Shown here in pieces: positions 7,569 through 16,439 of a DNA stretch of 64,000 nucleotides (position 1 is its first letter; each line of letters opens with the position of its first letter). Below the pieces are notes generated by a model. The model saw only the letters and a list, made by a program, of their open reading frames with translations, did not search any database and was not told the origin of the DNA. The DNA lies in NCBI RefSeq assembly GCF_003254505.1, contig NZ_QFYP01000001.1:2712001-2776000 (forward strand), read 5' to 3'. Source of the DNA: Phenylobacterium hankyongense. GTDB taxonomy: Bacteria > Pseudomonadota > Alphaproteobacteria > Caulobacterales > Caulobacteraceae. A program made the position numbers and the translations under genes.

Positions 7569-8761
7569 CAGGACGCGTCCGTCTTGGCGCCGGCGGCGAT
7601 CCAGGCGCCGAGGGCGGCGCGCTCGGCGTCGGTCATGTGGGTCTCGTCGCCCAGCGGCATGCTGTGGGTGGCGACGGCGCGCTCGTAGATCTTCGCGGCG
7701 TGGCGGCGCAGTCCCTCGGCGGTGTCGAAGGCCGCGCCATTCGGAGCCGCGGCGACGCCGCGATGCGTCGGACTGGCCGCGTGGCACATCACGCAGTTGC
7801 GGTCGACGATGGCGCGGACCGCGGCATAGGTCGGGGGCGGCCCGGCGGCGGCGAGTTGGGGTCGGGCCTGCTCGTTCAGCAGGGCGATGGCCACGAAGCC
7901 GGCGGCGGCGAACAGCAGCACTTCCGGGTGGATGCGGCCGGCATTCTTCAGGTTGAAGAAGTGGCGCACCGCCCAGCCGACCAGGCCCAGGCCCGCCAGC
8001 CACAGCCAGTTCAGCGGCGCGCTGACGATCATCGGGTAGTGGTTGCTGATCATCATCAGCAGCACCGGCAGGGTCATGTAGTTGTTGTGCACCGAGCGCT
8101 GCTTGGCGCGCTTGCCGAGGCTGGCGTCGGGGGTCTGGCCGGCCAGCACCTGGGCGACGACCAACCTCTGGTTGGGGATGATGACCAGGAAGACGTTGGC
8201 GACCATCACCGTGCCGATGATCGCGCCGACGTGCATCACCGCGCCGAGGTCGGAGAAGACCCGGGTCAGGCCATAGGCGGCGGCGGTCATCGCGGCGAAC
8301 CAGACCAGGCCGAAGACCTTGAGGTTGCGGCCCAGCGGCGAGCGGCAGAGGCCGTCGTAGACCACCCAGCCGGCGACCAGGCTGCCAAGGCCGATGGCGA
8401 CCGCCTGCCAGGGCGCGAGCGCCAGCTTGTTGCGGTCGATCAGGTTGAGGTCGGCGCCGAGGTAGAAGATCAGGCCGAGCAGCAGGACGCCGCTGATCCA
8501 GGTGGCGTAGGCCTCCCACTTGAACCAGTGCAGCTCCTCCGGCATGCCGGACGGCGCAACCATGAACTTGGTCTGGTGGTAGAAGCCGCCGGAGTGGACG
8601 CTCCACAGCTCGCCGGCGACGCCCTCTCGCACCTGCGCCGGCGCCTTAAGGTGGCTGTCCAACCACATGAAATAGAACGAGGACCCGATCCAGGCGATGC
8701 CGGCGGTCAGGTGCAGCCAGCGGATCGCCAGGTTCGCCCAATCCCCCCAAACCGAGCTCAC
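7568..8761 (-). CDS. puuD: Membrane-bound urate hydroxylase with C-terminal cytochrome c domain
   Basis: 397 residues from a GTG that overlaps the xdhC stop (GTGA). It oxidises urate to 5-hydroxyisourate without hydrogen peroxide formation, passing electrons through its haem domain. The first about 290 residues are the membrane domain (starting WANLAIRWLHLTAGIAWIG, about eight helices, PSGMPEELHWFKWEAY between helices). The C-terminal domain has a single haem site Cys323-x-x-Cys326-His327 (CVMCH) and Met in ATHSMPLGD as the probable axial ligand. It takes the place of soluble uricase, which I do not see here. Confidence 0.92.
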   Translation of the reverse strand: MSSVWGDWANLAIRWLHLTAGIAWIGSSFYFMWLDSHLKAPAQVREGVAGELWSVHSGGFYHQTKFMVAPSGMPEELHWFKWEAYATWISGVLLLGLIFYLGADLNLIDRNKLALAPWQAVAIGLGSLVAGWVVYDGLCRSPLGRNLKVFGLVWFAAMTAAAYGLTRVFSDLGAVMHVGAIIGTVMVANVFLVIIPNQRLVVAQVLAGQTPDASLGKRAKQRSVHNNYMTLPVLLMMISNHYPMIVSAPLNWLWLAGLGLVGWAVRHFFNLKNAGRIHPEVLLFAAAGFVAIALLNEQARPQLAAAGPPPTYAAVRAIVDRNCVMCHAASPTHRGVAAAPNGAAFDTAEGLRRHAAKIYERAVATHSMPLGDETHMTDAERAALGAWIAAGAKTDAS

Positions 8762-9717
8762 GCGGCGGTGTCCTGCGTCAGTTGCAGGAGCTCGGCCGCC
8801 AGCGCCACGGCGATCACCGCCGGGGCCTTGCTGTTCAGGCCGGGGATGCCGATCGGGCAGGTGAGGCGGGCGAGCTGGTCGGCCGTCACGCCGTCGGCCT
8901 TCAGCCGGCTCTCGAAGCGGGCGCGCTTGGTGCGCGAGCCGATCAGGCCCAGGTAGCCGAAGTCGCCGCGGGCGAGCGCCGCCCTGGTCAGCCGGTAGTC
9001 GAGGTCGTGGCTGTGGGTGAAGATGGCGTAGAGGGCGCCGGCCGGGGCGGCCTCGAGGCAGGCCTCCAGGTCGTCCTCGCTCATCAGCTCGGCGTGGGCG
9101 CCGTCGGCCTCGGGGCGCAGGTCCTCGCGGCTCGCCAGCCACTCCAGATCGAAGGGCAGGGGCGCGAAGGCGCGGGCCACCGCCTGGGCCACATGGCCGG
9201 CGCCGAAGATCACCAGCTTGGGCCGCGCGGGCTGCATCAGCTCGGAGAGCCGGCGGACCTCCGGGATCGGCGTGCGCGGCCCATCGGCGGGCGCGTCGGG
9301 AGAGGTCGGCTGGATGGATCTGCGCATGTCCTCGCCCTCGAATTCGGCTTGCAGGCGGAACGGCTCGCGGGCGGCGCAGGCGGCCGCGGCCGGCTCCAGC
9401 CACGCGAGGCTGTCGGCGTCCACCTGTTCCACCAGCAGGCGCACGTGGCCGCCGCAGCACTGGCCGAGCAGCGGGCCGAGCGGATAGTCCTGCAGGGCGT
9501 GGCGGCGCCGCGACTGGCCCAGCAGCCGGCGGGCCTGGTCGAGGCCCTGGCGCTCCAGCGAGCCGCCGCCGATGGTGCCGGTGAAACGGTCCGGCCAGAC
9601 CAGCATCCGCGCCCCGATCTCCCGCGGCGTCGAGCCTTGCGCGCCGACCACGGTGACCATGGCCAGGCGCTCGCCGCGCTTCACCGCCGCCAGGGCGTTG
9701 GCGATCCACTCAGACAT
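8758..9717 (-). CDS. xdhC: Xanthine dehydrogenase accessory protein XdhC
   Basis: 319 residues. XdhC binds molybdenum cofactor, protects it, and hands the sulfurated form to the large subunit of xanthine dehydrogenase. Seen: the N-terminal GAQGSTPREIGARMLV and GTIGGGSLE, the paired Cys of GQCCGGHV (residues 86-93) and a Rossmann dinucleotide fold beginning VIFGAGHVAQAV (169-180), then GLIGSRTKRARF. It sits between xdhB and puuD; both junctions are 4-8-nt overlaps. Confidence 0.92.
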   Translation of the reverse strand: MSEWIANALAAVKRGERLAMVTVVGAQGSTPREIGARMLVWPDRFTGTIGGGSLERQGLDQARRLLGQSRRRHALQDYPLGPLLGQCCGGHVRLLVEQVDADSLAWLEPAAAACAAREPFRLQAEFEGEDMRRSIQPTSPDAPADGPRTPIPEVRRLSELMQPARPKLVIFGAGHVAQAVARAFAPLPFDLEWLASREDLRPEADGAHAELMSEDDLEACLEAAPAGALYAIFTHSHDLDYRLTRAALARGDFGYLGLIGSRTKRARFESRLKADGVTADQLARLTCPIGIPGLNSKAPAVIAVALAAELLQLTQDTAA

Positions 9718-12040
9718 GATCGCCTGCCCGGCGTCGCACGTCCTCGACCGCCGCCAGGATACGCTCCGGCGTGGCGGGCGCGTCGAGGTCGGGCATCACC
9801 CTGTGGCCGCCGACGCTGGCGACGGCGTCGGTGAGGGCGGAGAAGACCGAGATCGCCAGCATCAGCGGCGGCTCGCCCACCGCCTTGGAGCGGTGGATGG
9901 TCGCCTCGCGGTTCTCGCCGCGCTGCCAGATCGCCAGGTTGAAGGCGTCGGGGCGGTCCCCAGCGGTGGGGATCTTGTAGGTCGAGGGCGCGTGGGTGGC
10001 GAGCCGGCCGGCGTCGTCGAACACCAGCTCCTCGGTGGTCAGCCAGCCCATGCCCTGGATGAAGCCGCCCTCGATCTGGCCGGCGTCCACCGCCGGGTTC
10101 AGAGAGCGGCCGGCGTCGTGGAGGATGTCGACCCGGGTGACCCGGTTCTCGCCGGTCAGGGTGTCGATCACCACCTCCGAGGCCGCCGCCCCATAGGCGA
10201 AGTAGTAGAACGGCCGGCCCTGGTGGGTGGCGCGGTCGTAGTGGATCTCCGGCGTCCGGTAATAGCCGGTGGCCGACAGCGAGACGCGGGCGAAATAGGC
10301 GCGCCGCACCAGCTCGGTGAAGCCCATCAGCTGGTCGCCGATGCGGACGCCGGCGGGGGTGAAGTCGATCAGGATCGCCGGGGTGTCGAACTCGCGCGAG
10401 GCGAAGGCGATCAGCCGGTCCTTGATGGCGCGCACGGCGTTGGCGGCGGCCATGCCGTTCAGGTCGCTGCCGGAGGAGGCGGCGGTGGCGGAGGTGTTGG
10501 GCACCTTGTCGGTGCGGGTGGCGCTGATCTTCACGCTGTCGAGCGGCACGTGGAAGGCGTCGGCGACCACCTGGGCGACCTTGATGTTCAGCCCCTGGCC
10601 CATCTCCGTGCCGCCGTGGTTCAGGTGGATGGAGCCGTCGGTGTAGACGTGGACCAGGGCGCCGGCCTGGTTGAGGTGGTTGGCGGTGAAGGAGATGCCG
10701 AACTTCACGGGGGTGAGCGCCAGGCCGCGCTTCAGCCAGGGATGCTCGGCGTTCCAGGCGGCGACGACGGCGCGGCGGCCGCGGTAGTCGCAGGTGCGTT
10801 CCAGCTCGTCCATCAACTCGAAGGCGACGGCGTCGGTGACGGTCTGGCCATAGGGCGTGCGGTCGCCGGAAACGCCGTAGAGGTTGGCCTTGCGGACGTC
10901 GAGCGGGTCCTTGCCGAGGCGAAGCGCGATGGCGTCCATCGCCCGCTCGATCCCCATCATCCCCTGCGGGCCGCCGAAGCCGCGGAAGGCGGTGTCGGAG
11001 ACGGTGTTGGTGCGCAGGCGGTGGGAGACGATCTCCGCGGCCTGCAGGCAGTAGGCGTTGTCGGCGTGGAACATCGCCCGGTCGTTGATGGCGATGGAGA
11101 GGTCGGCGGAGTGGCCGCAGCGCGACGCCAGTTCGAAGGCCGCGCCGCGCAGCTTGCCGTCGTCGTCGAAGCCGACCTGCCAGCGGCTCTCGAAGGCGTG
11201 CCGCTTGCCGGTCATCGCCATGTCGTCGTCGCGGTCGAGGCGGATCTTGGCCGGGCGGCCGGTCTTCGTCGCCGCCAGCGCGGCGATCGCCGCATAGTGG
11301 ATCGACTGGGTCTCCTTGCCGCCGAACCCGCCGCCCATCCGGCGCACCTCCACGACCACGGCGTTGTCCCGCAGGCCGAGCGTGCGGGCGATGATGTGCT
11401 GGGTCTCGGTGGGGTTCTGGGTGGAGGACCAGACGTGCAGGTCGCCGTCCTCGCCGGGGATGACCAGCGCCACCTGGCCCTCCAGATAGAAGTGATCCTG
11501 GCCGCCGATCGCGAGCTGGCCGGCCAGGCTGTGCGGAGCGGCGGCGATGGCGGCCTGCGCGTCGCCCAGGCGCATGGTCTGGCTGTCCTCGATCACCGCG
11601 CCGGCTTCGCGGGCCGCCGCGATGGTCAGCAGGGCGGGCAGGTCGTCGTACTCGACGACGGCCAGGGCGGCGGCGGCGCGGGCCTTGGGCAGGGTCTCGG
11701 CGGCGACGGCGAACAGCGGCTGGCCGACGAAGCGGACCTCGCCCTCGGGGAACATCGGGTCGTCGCCCATGATCGGGCTGATGTCGTTCCGGCCCGGCAC
11801 GTCGGCGGCGGCGAGCACGCAGACCACGCCGGGCGCGGCGCGGACGGCGGAGAGGTCGAGGCGGCGGATGCGGGCGTGGGCGCGGGCGCTCTGGCCCACA
11901 TGCAGGTGCAGCAGGCCGGCGGGCTCGGGCAGGTCGTCGATGTAGCGGGCCTCGCCGGACACGTGCTTTTCGGCGCTGTCGTGCGCGATCGGCGCATGGA
12001 CGCTGGGGGAGAGCTTCAGGGGCGCGCCGGTGTCAGGCAT
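9710..12040 (-). CDS. xdhB: Xanthine dehydrogenase large (molybdopterin) subunit
   Basis: 776 residues. Binds Mo-molybdopterin and hydroxylates hypoxanthine and xanthine to urate. Seen: HVSGEARYIDDLPEP at the N-terminus, VRRMGGGFGGKETQ in the cofactor site, FRGFGGPQGM, LNHGGTEMGQGLNIK, ATAASSGSDLNGMA and, near the end, SKAVGEPPLMLA with the catalytic Glu of the family. Length is normal for the bacterial XdhB type. It overlaps xdhA by 8 nt and xdhC by 8 nt. Confidence 0.95.
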   Translation of the reverse strand: MPDTGAPLKLSPSVHAPIAHDSAEKHVSGEARYIDDLPEPAGLLHLHVGQSARAHARIRRLDLSAVRAAPGVVCVLAAADVPGRNDISPIMGDDPMFPEGEVRFVGQPLFAVAAETLPKARAAAALAVVEYDDLPALLTIAAAREAGAVIEDSQTMRLGDAQAAIAAAPHSLAGQLAIGGQDHFYLEGQVALVIPGEDGDLHVWSSTQNPTETQHIIARTLGLRDNAVVVEVRRMGGGFGGKETQSIHYAAIAALAATKTGRPAKIRLDRDDDMAMTGKRHAFESRWQVGFDDDGKLRGAAFELASRCGHSADLSIAINDRAMFHADNAYCLQAAEIVSHRLRTNTVSDTAFRGFGGPQGMMGIERAMDAIALRLGKDPLDVRKANLYGVSGDRTPYGQTVTDAVAFELMDELERTCDYRGRRAVVAAWNAEHPWLKRGLALTPVKFGISFTANHLNQAGALVHVYTDGSIHLNHGGTEMGQGLNIKVAQVVADAFHVPLDSVKISATRTDKVPNTSATAASSGSDLNGMAAANAVRAIKDRLIAFASREFDTPAILIDFTPAGVRIGDQLMGFTELVRRAYFARVSLSATGYYRTPEIHYDRATHQGRPFYYFAYGAAASEVVIDTLTGENRVTRVDILHDAGRSLNPAVDAGQIEGGFIQGMGWLTTEELVFDDAGRLATHAPSTYKIPTAGDRPDAFNLAIWQRGENREATIHRSKAVGEPPLMLAISVFSALTDAVASVGGHRVMPDLDAPATPERILAAVEDVRRRAGDHV

Positions 12041-13481
12041 GGGCCACCGCCTGCGCCTCCGGGACGCGCGTGGGCGCGGCCGCGGCGCTCTCCAGGAAGG
12101 TCTTGAGCAGCAGGTTTTTCGCGGCCTGCAGGCGGTAGCCGGCGGAGGCGCGCATGTCGGAGATCGGCTGGAAGTCCTCGGCCAGGGCGGTGGCGGCGGC
12201 GAGCACGGTGGCGCGGGTCCAGGGCCGGCCGGCGAGGGCGGCTTCGCAGGCTGCGGCGCGCTTGGGCGTCGCCGCCATGCCGCCGAAGGCGATGCGGGCG
12301 TCGGTCACCGCGCCGTCCTTGACGCCGATCGAGATGCCCGCGCAAACCGCTGAAATATCCTGGTCGAAGCGCTTGGAAAGCTTGAAGATCCTGAAAATTC
12401 GGCCGGGCGGGGGCTTGAGCACGGTGACCGCCTCGACGAACTCGCCGGGGCGGCGGTCCTGGCGGCCGTAGGCCAGGAAATAGGCCTCCAGCGGCAGGTC
12501 GCGGGTGGTGTCGCCCTGGCGCAGATGCAGGGTGGCGCCGGCGGCGATGAAGGCCGGCGGGGTGTCGCCGATCGGCGAGCCGTTGGCGATGTTGCCGCAC
12601 ACCGTGCCGAGGTTGCGCACCTGCAGCCCGCCCAGGCGGCGGAGCAGCTCGCCGAACTCCGGGTGCAGGCCGGCGAGGGCCGCATGGGCGTCGGCGTAGC
12701 GGACCGCCGCCCCGATCCGCAGGGCGTCGCCGAAGTCCTCGATCCGGCGCAGCTCGGCGACCTCGTTGAGGGAGATCAGCGTCGTCAGGGTGCGGTGCTG
12801 CTTGGTGACCCACAGGCCGACGTCGGTGCCGCCAGCCAGCAGGGTGGCGTCGGGATTGTCCACGACGGCTTGGGCCAGCTCTGCGGTGGTGCGCGGCGCG
12901 AGGAAGCGGCGGCCGTGGTGCTCGACCGCCAGCGGTTCGCTCGGCTGGAGGGCGGCCAGCGCCTGCGCCAGGGCGGGCGTGTCGCCGGCCTCGGGGTCCT
13001 CGCCCATGGCCTGGCCGGCGGCCAGGATCGGGCCATAGCCGGTGCAGCGGCAGAGGTTGCCGGCCAGCGCGTCCTTCAGGCCGGCGGTGTCGGTGGCCGC
13101 GCCCTCCCGCTGGTGGGCGTAGAGCGACATCACGATCCCCGGCGTGCAGAAGCCGCACTGCGAGGCGTGGCTCTCGACCATCGCCCGCTGGACCGGGTGC
13201 AGGGCGCCCTCGCGCGCCAGGCTCTCCACGGTGAACAGCGCCCGGCCATCGAGCATCGGCGCGAACAGCAGGCAGGCGTTCACCGCCCGGAACCGCACGC
13301 GGGCGGCCTCCAGCTCGCCCAGCACCACGGTGCAGGCGCCGCAGTCGCCTTCGGCGCAGCCCTCCTTGGTCCCGGTGCGGCGCAGGTCGTAGCGCAGCAG
13401 GTTCAGCACGGTCAGCGTCGGGTCGACGTCCGGGAGCTCGCGGACCTCGCCATCCAGCAGGAACCGGACCGGGCGTCCCAT
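12033..13481 (-). CDS. xdhA: Xanthine dehydrogenase small (FAD and 2Fe-2S) subunit
   Basis: 482 residues. Carries electrons from the molybdenum site to FAD and NAD. The plant-type 2Fe-2S site has Cys42, Cys47, Cys50 (GCAEGDCGAC) and Cys70; the second cluster has Cys109, Cys112 (SQCGFCTPG), Cys144 and Cys146 (NLCRCTGYGPI). The FAD domain follows with ATLLAGGTDVGL and RNLGTVCGNIANGSPIGD, then the CO-dehydrogenase flavoprotein C-terminal domain. One base separates its start from the stop of uraH. Confidence 0.95.
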   Translation of the reverse strand: MGRPVRFLLDGEVRELPDVDPTLTVLNLLRYDLRRTGTKEGCAEGDCGACTVVLGELEAARVRFRAVNACLLFAPMLDGRALFTVESLAREGALHPVQRAMVESHASQCGFCTPGIVMSLYAHQREGAATDTAGLKDALAGNLCRCTGYGPILAAGQAMGEDPEAGDTPALAQALAALQPSEPLAVEHHGRRFLAPRTTAELAQAVVDNPDATLLAGGTDVGLWVTKQHRTLTTLISLNEVAELRRIEDFGDALRIGAAVRYADAHAALAGLHPEFGELLRRLGGLQVRNLGTVCGNIANGSPIGDTPPAFIAAGATLHLRQGDTTRDLPLEAYFLAYGRQDRRPGEFVEAVTVLKPPPGRIFRIFKLSKRFDQDISAVCAGISIGVKDGAVTDARIAFGGMAATPKRAAACEAALAGRPWTRATVLAAATALAEDFQPISDMRASAGYRLQAAKNLLLKTFLESAAAAPTRVPEAQAVAHA

Positions 13482-13482
13482 C

Positions 13483-13824
13483 TCAGCTGCCGCGATAGGT
13501 GGAGTAGGCGAAGGGGCTGACCAGCAGTGGCACGTGGTAGTGCGCAGCCGGGTCGGCGACGCCGAAGTCGAGGGCCACGGTCTCCAGGAAGGCCGGCTCG
13601 GGCAGGTTCACGCCGAGGCCGCGGAAATAGGCGCCGACGTCGAACTCCAGCCGATAGGCCGACGCTTCCAGCCGCTCGCCGGAGAGCAGGGGCGCGTCGC
13701 AGCGGCCATCGGCGTTGGTCACCGTGCGCACCAGCTCGCGGCCGGCCTGCAGCAGGCGCACCGCCACCCCGGCCGCCGGGCGGCCGTGCATGGTGTCCAG
13801 GACGTGGGTCGTGAGGCCGCTCAT
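13483..13824 (-). CDS. uraH: 5-hydroxyisourate hydrolase (transthyretin-related)
   Basis: 113 residues from an ATG; an in-frame extension to 13911 has no conserved sequence and is left out. It opens the ring of 5-hydroxyisourate, the product of PuuD, to OHCU. Family marks: LTTHVLDTMHGRPAAGV at the N-terminus, the central RCDAPLL and the YHVPLLVSPFAYSTYRGS C-terminus, the hallmark YRGS tetrapeptide of this family. It is the first gene of the minus-strand purine operon; its promoter should lie in 13825-13935, shared with divergent puuE. Confidence 0.95.
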   Translation of the reverse strand: MSGLTTHVLDTMHGRPAAGVAVRLLQAGRELVRTVTNADGRCDAPLLSGERLEASAYRLEFDVGAYFRGLGVNLPEPAFLETVALDFGVADPAAHYHVPLLVSPFAYSTYRGS

Positions 13825-13935
13825 GGGAGTTCCGTGATCGCCAGCCGCCCAGGGTCGGCGCAAGGGCCGGGAATTGCAACTAGGTCCGTGGCTTGCGACG
13901 GTGGCCTCCACCAGAAGCCTGTTGTGCGGTTATCC
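13825..13935. promoter_or_regulatory. Divergent promoter region uraH/puuE
   Basis: 111 nt separate the two divergent purine-degradation genes. Both transcripts probably start here. I see no clear palindrome; the segment TTGCAACTAGG with downstream sequence is only a weak promoter match. Confidence 0.4.
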
Positions 13936-14871
13936 ATGCCCTCCGAGCCCTATCCCCGAGACCTGATCGGCTACGGGCCCAATCCGCCGCATGCGGACTG
14001 GCCGGGCGGGGCGCGGATCGCCGTCCAGCTGGTGCTCAATTACGAGGAGGGCGGGGAGGCGAGCATCCTGCACGGCGACGCCGGCGCGGAGACCTTCCTG
14101 TCGGACTTGATCAACCCCGCGCCGGTGGTGGGCGCGCGGCACATGAGCATGGAGCAGGTCTACGAATACGGCGCCCGCGCCGGGGTCTGGCGGCTGCTGC
14201 GGCTGTTCGAGCGGCTGGGCGTGCCGGTCACCGTGTTCGGGGTGGCGATGGCCATGGAGCGCAATCCGGCGGTGGTGGAGGCCTTCCTGCAGGCCGGGCA
14301 CGAGATCGCCAGCCACGGCTGGCGCTGGATCAACTACCAGGACGCTTCCGAGGACCTGGAGCGCGAGCACATGGCCCGCGCCATCGAGATCCACACCCGG
14401 CTGACCGGCGCGCGGCCGCTGGGTTGGTACACGGGCCGGACCAGCCCCCACACCCGCCGGCTGGTCGCGGAGGAGGGCGGCTTCCTCTACGACGCCGACG
14501 ACTATTCCGACGACCTGCCGTTCTGGACGCAGGTCGCCGGGCGGCCGCAGCTGATCGTGCCCTACACGCTGGAGGCCAACGACATGCGCTTCTCCGGTAC
14601 GGGGCTGAACACCGGCGAGCAGTTCTGGTCCTACCTGAAGGACGCCTTCGACGTGCTCTACGCCGAGGGCGCCGAGCGGCCGAAGATGATGAGCGTCGGC
14701 CTGCACTGCCGGATCGTCGGGCGGCCGGGGAAGATCGCGGGGCTGGAGCGGTTCATCCGCTATGCGCTGGGCCACCCGGACGTCTGGTTCTGCCGCCGCA
14801 TCGACATCGCCCGGCACTGGCGCGATCGCCATCCCCCCGACGCGGGCCCTCGGGTCAGTGCGGTTCGATAG
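13936..14871 (+). CDS. puuE: Cofactor-free allantoinase, polysaccharide-deacetylase fold
   Basis: 311 residues. Hydrolyses allantoin to allantoate. Seen: PRDLIGYGPNPPHADWPGG, the conserved N-terminal signature of the PuuE type, VQLVLNYEEGGE, HEIASHGWRWINYQ (His of the deacetylase motif), GWYTGRTSPHTRRL and DFDVLYAEG...LHCRIVGRPG. Unlike classical amidohydrolase allantoinase (AllB) this family needs no metal. The ATG at 13936 directly precedes the conserved part; a GTG at 13924 is possible. Its last 17 nt overlap the end of the SPFH gene on the other strand. Confidence 0.92.
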   Translation: MPSEPYPRDLIGYGPNPPHADWPGGARIAVQLVLNYEEGGEASILHGDAGAETFLSDLINPAPVVGARHMSMEQVYEYGARAGVWRLLRLFERLGVPVTVFGVAMAMERNPAVVEAFLQAGHEIASHGWRWINYQDASEDLEREHMARAIEIHTRLTGARPLGWYTGRTSPHTRRLVAEEGGFLYDADDYSDDLPFWTQVAGRPQLIVPYTLEANDMRFSGTGLNTGEQFWSYLKDAFDVLYAEGAERPKMMSVGLHCRIVGRPGKIAGLERFIRYALGHPDVWFCRRIDIARHWRDRHPPDAGPRVSAVR

Positions 14872-15772
14872 GAATCCCGTCGGCCTCCGCGGCGCCCGGC
14901 CGTCGGGCCATCCCCAAGGCTGTCAGCCCGGCGATCCCGCCGAGCTGCATGGATTCCAGGGCCGCGCTCGGCACCACCACGATTGTGGAATTGGTCTTCA
15001 GGCCCTCGTAGAGCATGTTCATGGCGCGCAGGTGGAACGCCGTGGGGTCGTCGGCATAGGTCCGGGCGGCGGCCTTGAACTTCTCGGCGATCTGGCGCTC
15101 GGAGTCGCCCAGGATCACCCGGGCCTGGCGCTCCCGTTCGGCCTGAGCCTGCATCGACATGGCGTTCTCCAATCCCGTGGGGATCAGCACGTCCTTAAGC
15201 TCCACGGAGATGACGTTGACGCCCCAGGGCTCGGTGCGCTCGTCGATGATCCTGCGCAGGTCGTTGCTGATCTTCTCGCGCCCCTCCAGCATGTCCGACA
15301 GCATGGTCTTGCCGATGACGTCGCGCAGGGCGGTCTGGGCGGCCCAGCTGATGGCGCTCTGATAGTCAGCGACGTCGACGGCCGCCTTCTGGGCGTCGAC
15401 GACCTTCCAGAACAGCACCGCGTCGACGTCCACCGGCACGGTGTCGCGGGTCAGGGTCTTCTCGGCCTTGAAGGTGGAGGTGATGACCCGGGTGTCGATC
15501 CAGTTGGCGATGGTGTCGACGATGGGGATGATCACGAACAGTCCCGGCCCTTGCAGCGCCCGGAAGCGGCCGAGCCGCAGGACCACGGCCCGGTCCCATT
15601 GGGCGGCGACCTTGACGGCGGCGGCGACGATCACCGCGAGGGCGGTGGCGGCGACCGCGATCCAGATGCTCCCCCAACTGCCGGAGCCGCCATAGGCTCC
15701 ATAGGCCAGCGCCAGGCCGAGGCCGGAGATGGCGAGGAACAGGAACGCGGGAACAGTGCTGGTCGTCCTCAT
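14855..15772 (-). CDS. SPFH/band-7 membrane protein, slipin type
   Basis: 305 residues. Two hydrophobic segments at the N-terminus (about residues 7-27 and 34-53), then the SPFH domain: QWDRAVVLRLGRFRALQGPG, PIVDTIANWIDTR, TLTRDTVPVDVDAVLFWKV, VGK-like IGKTMLSDMLEGREKI, GVNVISVELKDVLIP and the ERERQARVILGDSE coiled coil. Such proteins form oligomers at membrane microdomains and often affect membrane-protease function. It is odd here: it lies inside the purine locus on the opposite strand between puuE and uraD. I see no NfeD partner next to it. Confidence 0.9.
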   Translation of the reverse strand: MRTTSTVPAFLFLAISGLGLALAYGAYGGSGSWGSIWIAVAATALAVIVAAAVKVAAQWDRAVVLRLGRFRALQGPGLFVIIPIVDTIANWIDTRVITSTFKAEKTLTRDTVPVDVDAVLFWKVVDAQKAAVDVADYQSAISWAAQTALRDVIGKTMLSDMLEGREKISNDLRRIIDERTEPWGVNVISVELKDVLIPTGLENAMSMQAQAERERQARVILGDSERQIAEKFKAAARTYADDPTAFHLRAMNMLYEGLKTNSTIVVVPSAALESMQLGGIAGLTALGMARRPGAAEADGIPIEPH

Positions 15773-15913
15773 CTTGGACCTGCCCGGCGCAAGCATGAGC
15801 GCCGCTGCGCCATCCAGCGGAACGCCCGGGTGGCGCTCCTGTTCCGAACGCTGTCCTTGATCTAACGTAGCCGGGTGGGATCTGCCTGCCTGTCCGCCAG
15901 CCGAGGGCCGCCA

Positions 15914-16420
15914 ATGCGACCGAGTGAGCTTTCCGGGGCGGAATTCATCGCGCGGTTCGGCGGGGTCTACGAAGCCTCGCCATGGGTGGCCGAGGCCATC
16001 TGGCCGCTGGCCAAATCCGGTGTGCTCGACAGCCCGGAGCCGCTGGGGCGCGAGATGCGGACGGTGGTCGACGGCGCGTCGGTGGAGATGAGGCTGGCGC
16101 TGATCCGCGCACACCCGCAGCTGGCCAGCCGCGCCAGGATGGCCGACGCCTCGGTGAAGGAGCAGGCCGGGGCGGGGCTGGACCAGTGCTCGCCGGAGCA
16201 GTTCGAGGCCTTCCAGCGTCTGAACGCCGCCTATGACGCCCGCTTCGGCTTCCCCTTCATCATCGCGGTCAAGGGGCTGAGCCGCGCCGAGATCCTGGCC
16301 GCGTTCGAGGCCCGGCTCGCCAACGAGCCCGAGGCCGAGTTCGAGGGCGCCATCGTCCAGATCCACCGCATCGCGGCCTTCCGCATCGCCGACATCTTCG
16401 AGGATCGCGCCGCTGTTTGA
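15914..16420 (+). CDS. uraD: OHCU decarboxylase
   Basis: 168 residues from ATG 15914; an upstream frame extension has no support. It decarboxylates 2-oxo-4-hydroxy-4-carboxy-5-ureidoimidazoline to S-allantoin, following UraH. Seen: LSGAEFIARFGGVYEASPW, LIRAHPQLASRA with the catalytic His, SVKEQAGAGLDQCSPEQ, and LNAAYDARFGFPFIIAVKG. It is followed by alc after 19 nt, forming a short plus-strand operon. Confidence 0.93.
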   Translation: MRPSELSGAEFIARFGGVYEASPWVAEAIWPLAKSGVLDSPEPLGREMRTVVDGASVEMRLALIRAHPQLASRARMADASVKEQAGAGLDQCSPEQFEAFQRLNAAYDARFGFPFIIAVKGLSRAEILAAFEARLANEPEAEFEGAIVQIHRIAAFRIADIFEDRAAV

Positions 16421-16439
16421 CGACCTGCGCCGCCAGCAC

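Noticed and set aside
9572..12106. 844-codon open frame antisense to xdhB
   Set aside because: Gly/Val/Arg/His-rich composition, no domain, and fully opposite a well-conserved gene; a usual by-product of GC-rich third positions.
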